Shown here piece after piece: positions 14,627-23,596 of a stretch of DNA of 42,410 bases. The DNA is from Chitinophagales bacterium (GTDB lineage Bacteria; Bacteroidota; Bacteroidia; Chitinophagales; Chitinophagaceae): assembly GCA_015654595.1 (NCBI GenBank), contig JAATGQ010000040.1, positions 1 to 42,410 on the forward strand. The letters run 5' to 3'. A program made the translations under genes and the position numbers. The notes beneath the pieces are model-generated. The model was not told the origin of the DNA, did no database searches, and was given only the letters and a program-made list of their open reading frames with translations. Numbering within the stretch: position 1 is the first letter of the stretch; every line of letters starts with the position of its first letter.

Positions 14627-16987
14627 CTAATTCAACACTTCCGCCTGCAACTGTCCTATGCAATCCTGGATCGTATTATCAATCGTCGTCACAAGGACGG
14701 CAATATCCTGCAGATTCTCCATCTGGCGGGCATTGGCCTCTACCGTGCGGATCTCCTGGCGGATCGACTTGATACCCATCGAGTCGATAGTCGACTTCAG
14801 CTTGTGCGCGGTCTTGCCGACCTGCTCCCAATTTTCTTCTGTCAACGCCTTTTTGAGATCCAGTACATTCGAAGGAACAGTCTCAATAAACAGAGCAACC
14901 ATCTTCTTTATAAAGCCTTCGTCTCCGCCTGAAACGGATTGTACCATCGAAAGATCATATAGCCTTGTGTTCACGGGTGTCATACCATTGTGGTTTTTAA
15001 GGGATACATCATTAATTATAGCAGCGCCTGCAGACACGCCGCCTGGCGAAGTTACCGGTTTTTTATCAGCAAGATTGCGGGAGATGACGCGGAACAACCG
15101 CTCTTCATCAAAGGGTTTGGCGAGATAGTCATTCATCCCTGCGGCCAGATATTTGTCACTGTCGCCCTTCAGCGCATTGGCCGTAAGCGCGATGATCGGG
15201 ATAGCAGACCTCGAAGGATCTTCCAGTCGCCGGATATGCTGCGTGGCCTCGATCCCATCCATCTCGGGCATCTGTACATCCATCAGGATACAATCGAAAA
15301 GGGACTCCTGCAGCGCGTCAATTGCTTCGCGCCCGTTGTTGACGATCAATACTTCAAAATCCCAGGACTCCAGAATATGCCGGGCCAGATATTGGTTTAA
15401 TTCCACATCCTCCGCCACCAGCACCTTTCGCGGCCCCAGGCTCTTATAATCCGTATCCTGACCTGTTTCGTTTTCCTGCATAGCTTCAATACTTATATGA
15501 TAGGGGATGCGTATTGTAAAGGCCGATCCCATGCCTTGTTCGCTCTGCACAATAATCTCTCCATTCTGCATCTCGACCATATTTTTGCTGATCGCCAGCC
15601 CCAGCCCTGTACCTCCGTATTTCCGGGAGATAGAGACATCGGCTTGTTCGAACGGCTCGAAGATGGTCTTCAACCTTTCATCGCTGATCCCAATTCCCGT
15701 GTCCTGTATCGTGATCTCTGCGATCACCCATTCGTCATCCGCTGCGGATATGGCCGTCTTTATGGTGATATGCCCTTCCTCCGTAAACTTCAACGCATTG
15801 CTTAATACGTTGTTCAGTACCTGACTGAGTCTATATGGATCGCCTTCTACGATGAGATCGGCCGGAATGCCATTCTGAAAGATCAGCCCCAGCTCTTTTT
15901 CTTCCGCACGATAGATGAACGACTGTATGATCGTTGCGATTTTGTCGACCAGCTTAAATGGGATCAATTCGAGCGGTAATTTGCCCGCTACGATCTTTTC
16001 AAGGTCGAGAATATCATTGACGATTACCAACAAGTTATTGGCGGACTCGAGGACCAACTGCAAATAGTTTCTTTGCTGCGCATCCAGGTTTGTCTTTCCA
16101 AGCAGGTTGGCAATCCCCAATATACCATTCATCGGCGTACGGATCTCATGACTCATATGCGCAAGGAAAGATTCCTTTGCCCTTGCCATCTCATCAGTAA
16201 CCTGCTTGGTCACCCTCAACTCCTTCTCTATCTTGATCCTTTCGGTGATATCCTGAGAGAACCCGATAATATACGGGGATTGTCCCGGCTCTTCCATCCG
16301 AAAGTTTTTATAGAGCAGATAAACCTTTTCCCCTCCCTTATTCAATATACAGAACTCGCCGCTGAGCGCAGCTTCGGCGCAGCGGATTCTTTCCATATAG
16401 TCGTTATCGAATTGATTTTGATATTTCTCCGGGATAAATTCACGAAGGTTGCGGCCCAGCAATTCATCCTCTGCGTATCCAAGCACTCTGCAAATTGCCG
16501 GGTTGACACCCAGGAAGTTACCTTCGAGATCATGGGTGCAAATTAACGCCTCGCTATAATTGTAAAGATCGCGATATCTTTTTTCCGTCAGTCTTAACTT
16601 CTCTTCCGTCTCTGTGTTCTCCGTAATACGCAGGATATAGATGACCACCATTTGCACCTCGCCGCTATTGGCATAGACGGGAGTAACCTTGTGCACAAAA
16701 TGCTGCAGCACACCCGATGAATCACGGGTGGACTCTGTCCATTCTACTTCCCTGCGCATCTCCAGCGCTTCCTCAAAGATCTGTCTGCGTTTTCTGGCAA
16801 GCTCTTTTGGCCGGCCGGCATGTTCACAAAACTCTTCGAGGGTACGGCCGATCATCCACTGCCTTAGTTCTTCATCCGGCACCGCAGAAGCATTGGCATA
16901 GAGATACCTGTAGTCGACGTCAGCAACGACGACCTCCGCAGGCACATTGCCTAAAATAGCTTCATAGAAGTTATCGGTCTGTAGCAT
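14627..16987 (-). CDS. hybrid sensor histidine kinase: PAS-PAS-HisKA-HATPase-REC-Hpt
   Basis: Hybrid kinase of 786 residues, with no membrane segment, so it is probably cytoplasmic. In order: PAS (about 7-125, VVVADVDYRYLYANASA), PAS with PAC (about 137-255, ALICTHDLEGNFLGVNPAIC), HisKA with the phosphoacceptor in FLAHMSHEIRTPMNGILG (about 275-340), HATPase_c (NNVLSNALKFTEEG, DTGIGIS, GTGLGLAIS), a receiver (about 520-635, phosphoacceptor in CILMDVQMPEMDG), and a C-terminal Hpt domain with its histidine in TAHKLKSTIDSMG. A full phosphorelay is therefore encoded in one chain. Its gene follows the sigma-54 activator gene by only 14 bp, so the activator is the likely final recipient, with the receiver at 14043 as another partner. 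Signal unknown. Confidence 0.93.
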   Translation of the reverse strand: MLQTDNFYEAILGNVPAEVVVADVDYRYLYANASAVPDEELRQWMIGRTLEEFCEHAGRPKELARKRRQIFEEALEMRREVEWTESTRDSSGVLQHFVHKVTPVYANSGEVQMVVIYILRITENTETEEKLRLTEKRYRDLYNYSEALICTHDLEGNFLGVNPAICRVLGYAEDELLGRNLREFIPEKYQNQFDNDYMERIRCAEAALSGEFCILNKGGEKVYLLYKNFRMEEPGQSPYIIGFSQDITERIKIEKELRVTKQVTDEMARAKESFLAHMSHEIRTPMNGILGIANLLGKTNLDAQQRNYLQLVLESANNLLVIVNDILDLEKIVAGKLPLELIPFKLVDKIATIIQSFIYRAEEKELGLIFQNGIPADLIVEGDPYRLSQVLNNVLSNALKFTEEGHITIKTAISAADDEWVIAEITIQDTGIGISDERLKTIFEPFEQADVSISRKYGGTGLGLAISKNMVEMQNGEIIVQSEQGMGSAFTIRIPYHISIEAMQENETGQDTDYKSLGPRKVLVAEDVELNQYLARHILESWDFEVLIVNNGREAIDALQESLFDCILMDVQMPEMDGIEATQHIRRLEDPSRSAIPIIALTANALKGDSDKYLAAGMNDYLAKPFDEERLFRVISRNLADKKPVTSPGGVSAGAAIINDVSLKNHNGMTPVNTRLYDLSMVQSVSGGDEGFIKKMVALFIETVPSNVLDLKKALTEENWEQVGKTAHKLKSTIDSMGIKSIRQEIRTVEANARQMENLQDIAVLVTTIDNTIQDCIGQLQAEVLN

Positions 16988-17001
16988 TACCCCTGGCTTT
17001 T

Positions 17002-18363
17002 TTACTTGATCTTCAGTTCGCCGTTCTGGATCATACGGTAAAGAGTCGATTTACCCACGTCCAGCTTTTTGGCGACTAGCAGCACGTCCCGATCGTACTT
17101 GTCCAGATAGTGCTGCAGGATCTGTATCTCAAATTCTTTAAGGGTCATTTCTTTGTTGAGCAGGTCGGCGATACTGGCTGATGTATTCAGCGTGATATGC
17201 TCTGGCTGGATCAATTCATCATCGGCCATAACGACAGCCAGTTCGACGACAGACTTCAGCTCCCGCACATTACCAGGGAAAGGATACAACAGCAGTTTCT
17301 GCTGTGCTTCGGGGGAAAGTGACTTCTTTTCGAGTTTGTTTTCTTTACAGAAACCGTCGATGAAATGTTTGGAGAGTATGAGGATGTCGTTACCCCGCTC
17401 GCGAAGCGGTGGCAGCGAGATGGGCAAACCTATAAGACGATAATATAAGTCCTCGCGGAAGGTCTTGTTCTTGACCTCCTCCAATAAGTTTTTGTGAGTG
17501 GCAACGATGATCCGGACATCGATCTTTGTGACGGTATTGCTGCCGATACGGGTGATCTCCCGCTCTTGCAAAACACGCAGCAGTTTTGCCTGGAGGTTGA
17601 TATCCAGCTCCCCGATCTCATCGAGGAAGAGGGTTCCTTTATCGGCTTCCTCAAACTTACCGATACGACGTGTTACGGCCCCGGTAAACGCGCCTTTCTC
17701 ATGTCCAAATAATTCGCTTTCGATCAGGTCACGGGGGATCGCCGCAACGTTGACCGCTACAAAGGGCAGCTTGTGCCGATCCGAATTATAGTGGATCGCT
17801 TTGGCGATCATTTCTTTACCGGAACCCGTTTCACCGGTGACAGAGACCGTGATATTGGTCTTGGCGGCCTTTTCGATCATCGAGAAGACCTTATTGATCT
17901 GCTCGCTTTTCCCCAGGATCATCTGGGAGAAGTCGTATTTCTTCCCGACCTGGCTCTTCAGGGTCTCGACCTCTTGTTTCAGGTTGCTGATCTCACGAAG
18001 GTGGAGGATACTATTCCAGAGACGGTCTTTTGTATCGTCGTCTTTGACGATATAATCAAAAGCGCCGTTCTTTAATAGATTTATGGCTGTCGCTACGTCT
18101 TCCTGTCCGGAGATGACGATCACACGGATGTCCGGGTTGTGTTCCTTTATCTTCTTGAGCACTTCGGCGCCGTCACAATCTGGAAGAGAGTAGTCGAGCG
18201 TTACAACATCGGGATTTTCATGTAGTTGGGCAAAAAAATCGCGGGGGGACTCAAACCGTTTGACCTCGTATTCGGGATTAAGGGAAAGATAATGCTGGAG
18301 CATAGAGCCATACCAGACATCGTCTTCGACAATAAATACTTTAAAGGAGTGATGGTTTTTCAT
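17002..18363 (-). CDS. sigma-54-dependent response regulator (NtrC family)
   Basis: Activator of 453 residues. The N-terminal receiver has Asp57 in VVTLDYSLPDCDG. The AAA+ domain has Walker A GETGSGKE (177-184), the sigma-54-contacting GAFTGA loop (224-229, in ELFGHEKGAFTGA) and Walker B in GTLFLDEIGEL. The C-terminal Fis-type helix-turn-helix is at RDVLLVAKKLDVGKSTLYRM. It therefore melts sigma-54 promoters when phosphorylated. It is the first gene of the minus-strand cassette, with the hybrid kinase 14 bp behind it. A possible sigma-54 promoter stands 39 nt upstream, so it may activate its own operon. Target genes cannot be told from this window. Confidence 0.95.
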   Translation of the reverse strand: MKNHHSFKVFIVEDDVWYGSMLQHYLSLNPEYEVKRFESPRDFFAQLHENPDVVTLDYSLPDCDGAEVLKKIKEHNPDIRVIVISGQEDVATAINLLKNGAFDYIVKDDDTKDRLWNSILHLREISNLKQEVETLKSQVGKKYDFSQMILGKSEQINKVFSMIEKAAKTNITVSVTGETGSGKEMIAKAIHYNSDRHKLPFVAVNVAAIPRDLIESELFGHEKGAFTGAVTRRIGKFEEADKGTLFLDEIGELDINLQAKLLRVLQEREITRIGSNTVTKIDVRIIVATHKNLLEEVKNKTFREDLYYRLIGLPISLPPLRERGNDILILSKHFIDGFCKENKLEKKSLSPEAQQKLLLYPFPGNVRELKSVVELAVVMADDELIQPEHITLNTSASIADLLNKEMTLKEFEIQILQHYLDKYDRDVLLVAKKLDVGKSTLYRMIQNGELKIK

Positions 18364-18401
18364 AACTGCGTTTATATAGGATACGAATCTAACGTCGGAT
18401 T

Positions 18402-18417
18402 TGCGAAATTATTCCCA
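18402..18417 (-). promoter_or_regulatory. candidate sigma-54 promoter of the signalling cassette
   Basis: The minus strand reads TGGGAATAATTTCGCA: a GG and a GC element 10 bases apart, as in TGGCAC-N5-TTGC promoters, with mismatches in between. It ends about 39 nt before the ATG at 18363, so the start point would fall about 27 nt ahead of the gene. Confidence 0.4.
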
Positions 18418-18552
18418 TATTAAGACATTTTCCAATTTCTTGTCGATCTTTTTAGGGAATAAATAATTACCAAAGAGCAATTTAAACGTTTTCACCTACA
18501 GTTAATAACAATCTGGGAAAAAAATCTTAAAACGGGAGAGAAAAGGAAAATT

Positions 18553-18560
18553 TACCTTTG
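18553..18560 (+). promoter_or_regulatory. TACCTTTG box 4 nt before the helicase start codon
   Basis: TACCTTTG-GCCT-ATG. The box is a perfect TAnnTTTG and ends 4 nt before the ATG at 18565, so transcription would start on or next to the start codon. No good -33 TTG is present. Confidence 0.6.
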
Positions 18561-18564
18561 GCCT

Positions 18565-21500
18565 ATGTCAATTAATCGGGAAAAACTGCGTGTCCATTTC
18601 CAGGAGGAATACCGAAAACTAAATGAACAGCAAAGACTTGCTGTCGACACCATTGAAGGGCCCGTCATGGTAATTGCCGGCCCGGGAACCGGAAAAACAC
18701 AGATCCTTGCTGCCCGGATTGGGAAAATACTGCTGGAAACGGACGTGTTTCCCCAAAACATCCTTTGTCTGACCTATACGGATGCCGGTACGATCGCGAT
18801 GCGCCGCAGGCTCCTTTCCTTTATCGGCCCCGATGCCTATAAGGTCCAGATCCATACTTTTCACTCCTTTTGCAACGATATCATACAGGAAAACCTCCCC
18901 CTGTTCGAAAAGACGGCCCTGGACCCCATCTCGGACCTCGAAAAGATCCAGCTTTTCAAGGAGCTGATCGACAAGTTCCCAAAGAACCACCCGCTCAAAC
19001 GCTATCGGGGCGACGTCTATTTTGAGATGAGTAACCTGCAGAATCTCTTTTCGACGATGAAGCGGGAAGGCTGGACGCCGGAATTTATCAACCAGAAGAT
19101 CGACACTTACCTGGCCGACCTCCCCAACCGGGATGAATATATCGCCAAAAGGGCCACCAAAGAGTTTAAAAAGGGGGATGTCCGTACTGATAAGATCGAG
19201 GACGAAAAGGAAAAAATGGCCAAGCTCCGGGCCGCGGTAGGTGAGTTCGACCCTTTTCAAAAGCTGATGCGGAGCCGAAACCGCTACGATTTTGACGACA
19301 TGATCAACTGGGTCATCCGGGCCTTTGAAGAAAACAAATCGCTGCTTTCCTCTTACCAGGAACGCTACCAATATATCCTGGTCGATGAATACCAGGATAC
19401 CAGCGGGACTCAGAATCGGCTGGTGAGTCTGCTGATCAACTTCTGGGATCAGCCCAACGTGTTCGTGGTGGGTGACGACGACCAGAGTATCTACCGCTTT
19501 CAGGGAGCCAACGTGGAAAATATGCTGGCCTTTGCCCAGGAATATGAGAAGGACCTTTTAAAGGTGGTCCTTACCAACAACTATCGGTCTACCCAGCCCA
19601 TCCTCGATATTTCAAGGACGCTGATCTCGCGCAACGAAGAGCGGCTGATCAATCAGATCGCCGGTCTTTCCAAGAACCTGGTCTCGAGTCATCCAAGGAT
19701 CAGCCAGCTGCACTACCCGCCCCGGCTTATCGAATACCTGAGCCCGCGCCAGGAGATGATGCATATCACGCTGCAGGTAGAACGCCTCCTTGCGGAGGGT
19801 GTAGCGCCCGGACGGATCGCTATCATCTACAAGGAGAACAAGTATGGAGAAGAGCTTGCGCGTTTCCTGCAGTTGAAACAGATCCCTGTCTACAGCAAGC
19901 GCAGCCTCAATCTCCTGGAAATCCCGCTGGCACAGAAGATCCTGCTGATCCTCCGTTATCTGGCGGCGGAACACGATGCGCCTTATGGCGGAGATGAAAT
20001 GCTGTTCGAAATATTGCATTTTGATTTTTTCCATATCGCGCCGATAGAGATTGCGAAATTGTCGGTTGAGGTGGCGGAACGGCAGTTTGGCGAAGAGCGG
20101 ACGTCTATTCGCAGACTGCTGGCAGAAAAGGCGGCACGTCCGGCGCGTGACCTCTTCGACACGGGTCTGCCGGAAGGGCTTAAAAAAGCAAGCGCGGCGC
20201 TGGAGCAGCTGGTTGCGGACGTATCGAATGTGACCCTGCAAACGCTCTTTGAGAACGTCATCCGTAACGCGGGCATTCTGTCGTCGATCATGAAGAGCCC
20301 CGATAAGATCTGGCTGCTGCAGATACTGACGGCCCTTTTCAACTTTGTAAAAGAAGAGACCCGGCGAAACCCCGACCTGAGGCTGGAGCAGCTGATCCAG
20401 ATGATCGACCTGATGAAGGACAACGATCTCAAGCTGCCGTTGGTACAGATCGCGGGGAGCGATAAAGCCGTCAACCTGTTGACAGCGCACGGTTCCAAGG
20501 GTCTCGAATTCGAATACGTCTTTTTCGCCGGCTGTAATGCCGCTACCTGGGAAAAGAAACGCAAGCCCGGCGGAGGCTATAAGTTCCCCGATACCATGTT
20601 CGCGCATTCGGGTGATAAGGCGGGGGATTCCTCCGCGGAAGAAGAGCTGCGGCGGTTGTTTTACGTGGGATTGACGCGTGTCGAACAGCATCTGTTTATC
20701 AGCTGGTCCAAATTCAAAGAGGACGGCAAGGAGCTGGAACCCTCCGTATTTATCGCTGAGATCCTCGACGAACACGACCTGCCCATCGAAAAGGTGACGC
20801 TGTTAGCTGAAGAACAGGCGGAATTCGATGCGCTGCCTTTCACCGAAACCATCGCGCCCGAGATAGCGGCTGCAGAGGAGGATTTTATCGGCAGGATGCT
20901 GGAAAAGTTCGTGATGAACGTCACGGCGCTGAACAACTATCTGAAATGTCCGCTCGAATTCTACTACCGCAACCTGGTGCGTATCCCCTCTCCCAAGAAT
21001 GAGGCGACGGAGTTTGGAAGCGCAATCCATCACGCTTTGCAGCGGCTGTTCGAGAAAATGAAGGAAAGCCCGAATGAGCGGTTTCCACCGAGGGAAGAAG
21101 TACTCGATGACTTCAAATGGTATATGTACCGGCACCGTGAGATCTTTACCCGTGAAGCATTTGCCCGTCGGATGGAATACGGGATCGAGGTGCTGTCCAA
21201 CTACTACGACAAATATCTCGGGTCCTGGAACAGGATCGTGGCTGTGGAGCGGAATATCCGGAACGTGATCGTGAAGGGGGTGCCGTTGAAAGGGAAGCTG
21301 GATAAACTAGAGTTTAAGGGTAAGGAGGTCAATGTCGTGGACTATAAGACCGGTGATGTAGACAAGGCCAAGGACAAGCTCCAGCCGCCGAACGTAAAGA
21401 ACCCCAACGGCGGAGATTATTGGCGTCAGGCTGTTTTTTATAAGATTTTGGTGGACAGCTATGAGCAGAAGGACTGGAAGGTTGTGAGTACGGAGTTCGA

Positions 21501-21735
21501 TTTTGTGGAGCCCGACAAGAAGAAGGAATACCGGAAGGAGAAGATCGTGATCAAGCCGGAGGATATAACTACCGTCACCCAACAGATCGTCGAGACCTGG
21601 AAGAAGATACAGGATCGGGATTTTTATACTGGCTGCGGCGACGCGGACTGCCACTGGTGCAATTTTGTCAAAACGAACAATCTGGCGGTAGCGCTGCACG
21701 AGGTGGTCGAGGAAGAAGAAGAGGCGGAATCCTGA
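18565..21735 (+). CDS. UvrD/Rep-family helicase fused to an Fe-S PD-(D/E)XK nuclease
   Basis: DNA repair enzyme of 1056 residues. The superfamily-1 helicase motifs are in order: Q-motif LNEQQRLAV, Walker A GPGTGKT (39-45), motif II ILVDEYQDTS, motif III VVGDDDQSIYRFQGAN, motif V LTAHGSKGLEFEYVF and motif VI RRLFYVGLTRVEQHL. The C-terminal 250 residues are a RecB/AddB-like nuclease: NYLKCPLEFYYRNL, then GSAIHHALQ, GKLDKLEF and VNVVDYKTGD (catalytic Asp and Lys). The end has CGDADCHWC, which together with the early Cys of YLKCPLEF gives the four cysteines of an AddB-type iron-sulfur staple. So one chain holds both helicase and nuclease, likely acting on double-strand ends. It stands alone, opposite to the signalling cassette. 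Confidence 0.93.
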   Translation: MSINREKLRVHFQEEYRKLNEQQRLAVDTIEGPVMVIAGPGTGKTQILAARIGKILLETDVFPQNILCLTYTDAGTIAMRRRLLSFIGPDAYKVQIHTFHSFCNDIIQENLPLFEKTALDPISDLEKIQLFKELIDKFPKNHPLKRYRGDVYFEMSNLQNLFSTMKREGWTPEFINQKIDTYLADLPNRDEYIAKRATKEFKKGDVRTDKIEDEKEKMAKLRAAVGEFDPFQKLMRSRNRYDFDDMINWVIRAFEENKSLLSSYQERYQYILVDEYQDTSGTQNRLVSLLINFWDQPNVFVVGDDDQSIYRFQGANVENMLAFAQEYEKDLLKVVLTNNYRSTQPILDISRTLISRNEERLINQIAGLSKNLVSSHPRISQLHYPPRLIEYLSPRQEMMHITLQVERLLAEGVAPGRIAIIYKENKYGEELARFLQLKQIPVYSKRSLNLLEIPLAQKILLILRYLAAEHDAPYGGDEMLFEILHFDFFHIAPIEIAKLSVEVAERQFGEERTSIRRLLAEKAARPARDLFDTGLPEGLKKASAALEQLVADVSNVTLQTLFENVIRNAGILSSIMKSPDKIWLLQILTALFNFVKEETRRNPDLRLEQLIQMIDLMKDNDLKLPLVQIAGSDKAVNLLTAHGSKGLEFEYVFFAGCNAATWEKKRKPGGGYKFPDTMFAHSGDKAGDSSAEEELRRLFYVGLTRVEQHLFISWSKFKEDGKELEPSVFIAEILDEHDLPIEKVTLLAEEQAEFDALPFTETIAPEIAAAEEDFIGRMLEKFVMNVTALNNYLKCPLEFYYRNLVRIPSPKNEATEFGSAIHHALQRLFEKMKESPNERFPPREEVLDDFKWYMYRHREIFTREAFARRMEYGIEVLSNYYDKYLGSWNRIVAVERNIRNVIVKGVPLKGKLDKLEFKGKEVNVVDYKTGDVDKAKDKLQPPNVKNPNGGDYWRQAVFYKILVDSYEQKDWKVVSTEFDFVEPDKKKEYRKEKIVIKPEDITTVTQQIVETWKKIQDRDFYTGCGDADCHWCNFVKTNNLAVALHEVVEEEEEAES

Positions 21736-21771
21736 GATCAGGGGCTCCGGCCGGATGGGGAGTGAGGGGCT

Positions 21772-21841
21772 GGGCGGAGAAGCCGGACAGGGCGAGGATG
21801 AGCCGGGATGCACGCCTGGAAGGGGCGAGGATAAGCCGGGG
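21772..21841 (+). repeat. 70-bp direct repeat, copy 1
   Basis: Copy 1 begins GGGCGGAGAAGCCGGACAGG; its first 27 bases are identical to copy 2, and the rest differs at few positions. It lies just behind the helicase gene. The copies are 138 bp apart. Confidence 0.8.
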
Positions 21842-21909
21842 CGGGAACGGCGGGCTAAGAACTGCGGCAGCGGAGAGCGGGAGAGCCGGGATGCGCGGCC
21901 GGAGGGGCG

Positions 21910-21980
21910 GGGCGGAGAAGCCGGACAGGGCGAGGACGAGCCGGGATGCATGCCTGAAAGGGGGCGAGGATAAGCCGGAA
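21910..21980 (+). repeat. 70-bp direct repeat, copy 2
   Basis: Same sequence as copy 1 at 21772 with a few changes (C for T after GCGAGGA, T for C after GGATGCA, one extra G in the G-run). Both end CGAGGATAAGCCGG. The spacer from 21736 to about 22010 is G/A-rich throughout; long open frames over it on both strands are proline- or arginine-rich and are not convincing genes. Confidence 0.8.
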
Positions 21981-22060
21981 GCCGGGGGTGCGGCAGAGCG
22001 AAAACGCTGAATTTAAGGCTAAATTAGGGAATCGGGGCCTTCTCATCCCCCGAAACGCGC

Positions 22061-22068
22061 TATGTTTG
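22061..22068 (+). promoter_or_regulatory. TATGTTTG -7 box for the Ig-like lipoprotein gene
   Basis: Exact TAnnTTTG box, 43 nt before the ATG at 22112. No clear -33 element. Confidence 0.45.
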
Positions 22069-22111
22069 CAAATCCGCCGGGTTATCCGGAAAGAATCATA
22101 TTATTTTTGAA

Positions 22112-23581
22112 ATGAAGCCGCATAAAGGTCCTTTGTTTTTTGTCTGTTTTCTTTTCTTATTGGCTATTACCCTGATCCATACCGGATGCGCCAATATCGT
22201 ACCTCCGCTGGGGGGACCAAAGGATACGCTGCCCCCGGTGAAAATCAATGTGGTACCAGTGGACTCCGCGAAAAACATTTATCCCAAGAAGATCGTCGTC
22301 ACCTTTGACGAGTATATCGATCCAAAGGATGTCACGACCGAATTGATCGTTTCGCCTGTTCCAAAGGTCAACCCTATCGTGGATGCGCACTTGCGGACAT
22401 TGACGATAAAGATAAAGGACACCCTTCAGCCCAATACGACTTATTCCTTCGATTTCGGCAAGGCGGTCCGGGACGTCAATGAAGGCAATATCCTGCGCAA
22501 CTTCTCTTATGTCTTTACCACGGGCAACCATATCGATCGCGGTACGCTGGGCGGAACGGCCATCGTCGCCAATACGGGGAAGGCCGATAGTACCCTGATC
22601 GCGATGCTTTATACAAAAGGCGACGATTCTTCTGTCGTCAAGGACCGGCCCCGGTATATCGCCCGTACGGACAGCAACGGCAACTTCTTTTTCAAATACG
22701 TACAGCCCGGAACTTACTGGATCTATACGTTGAAGGACGACGGATCGAGCCATAAGTACCTGTCCAAAGCCCAGCTTTTTGGGTTTGCGGATGAACCCGT
22801 TGTCGTCTCCGAGCACTCGAAGCCGGTGTCTTTATACGCCTATGCCGAAATTCAGGACTCAAAAAGCGGGTCGGGCAGCAACAAAGGAGGCAACCCGGGA
22901 ACAGGCACCAACAATAACCAGCAGACGCAACAAAAATCGTCGAAGAAGGATAAACAGAAAGACAGGCGGCTTCAGATGCAGATCAACGCCACCAATGGCG
23001 TATTAGACGTACTGGATACCCTGAGACTGAGCTTTACGACAGGTCTTAAAGTGTTCGATTCCAGCCAGATCCGCTTTACGGACGACAACTTCAAAGACAT
23101 CGACACCCGAAAATACCGCTGGGTCCGGGATAGCACCAACAAGAACTTTGCGATATACTACACCTTCCCGACGGATAGCAAATACAACCTGATCATCCCC
23201 CGGACCTTTGGCCAGGACTCAGCCAACCGGAAACTGCTGAAGGATGATACGATCGCGATAAAAACCAAGAAGAACACCGATTATGGAGAAATTACGATCC
23301 GGGTGCTGAATCTGGATCTGAGCCGTCACCCCGTATTGCAGTTCATCCAGTCGGATGCGATAAAACACGCGTATCCTTTTGGCAGAAACAAAACGGTTAA
23401 ACGAATACTCTTCGCACCCGGCGAATATCAATTGAGGATACTGTATGACACGAACGATAACGGCGTTTGGGACCCCGGGTCCTTCTTCGGGAAAAAGCGA
23501 CAGCCGGAACGGGTAGAGCCGATCCACGCCAAATTCACGGTCAAAGCAAACTGGGACAATGACTGGGATATTACGTTATAG
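22112..23581 (+). CDS. lipoprotein with bacterial Ig-like (Big_5/SbsA-type) domain
   Basis: Protein of 489 residues with a lipoprotein signal (ITLIHTGC, cysteine at about 26), so it is anchored in the inner or outer membrane. The mature start NIVPPLGGPKDTLPPV and then KKIVVTFDEYIDP and LQPNTTYSFDFGKAVRDVNE is the pattern of the Big_5 domain common in Bacteroidota envelope proteins. A middle part (NLQ-rich, SKSGSGSNKGG and Q/K-rich stretches near 255-290) looks like a flexible linker. The C-terminal part contains further beta-rich segments ending NDNGVWDPGSFFGKKRQPE, a frequent end of this family. No enzyme motif. Only 15 bp separate it from recR. Role in the envelope unknown. Confidence 0.88.
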   Translation: MKPHKGPLFFVCFLFLLAITLIHTGCANIVPPLGGPKDTLPPVKINVVPVDSAKNIYPKKIVVTFDEYIDPKDVTTELIVSPVPKVNPIVDAHLRTLTIKIKDTLQPNTTYSFDFGKAVRDVNEGNILRNFSYVFTTGNHIDRGTLGGTAIVANTGKADSTLIAMLYTKGDDSSVVKDRPRYIARTDSNGNFFFKYVQPGTYWIYTLKDDGSSHKYLSKAQLFGFADEPVVVSEHSKPVSLYAYAEIQDSKSGSGSNKGGNPGTGTNNNQQTQQKSSKKDKQKDRRLQMQINATNGVLDVLDTLRLSFTTGLKVFDSSQIRFTDDNFKDIDTRKYRWVRDSTNKNFAIYYTFPTDSKYNLIIPRTFGQDSANRKLLKDDTIAIKTKKNTDYGEITIRVLNLDLSRHPVLQFIQSDAIKHAYPFGRNKTVKRILFAPGEYQLRILYDTNDNGVWDPGSFFGKKRQPERVEPIHAKFTVKANWDNDWDITL

Positions 23582-23584
23582 GGT

Positions 23585-23592
23585 TAACTTTG
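23585..23592 (+). promoter_or_regulatory. TAACTTTG box 4 nt before the recR start codon
   Basis: TAACTTTG-CACA-ATG. The box lies in the 15-bp gap behind the upstream gene and ends 4 nt before the ATG at 23597, predicting a leaderless recR message. Confidence 0.6.
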
Positions 23593-23596
23593 CACA

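Noticed and set aside
21307..21951. Long minus-strand frame with Pro/Ser-rich start over the helicase end and the repeat region
   Set aside because: It is an effect of stop-poor GC-rich repeats and antisense coding; the sequence is low-complexity with no domain.
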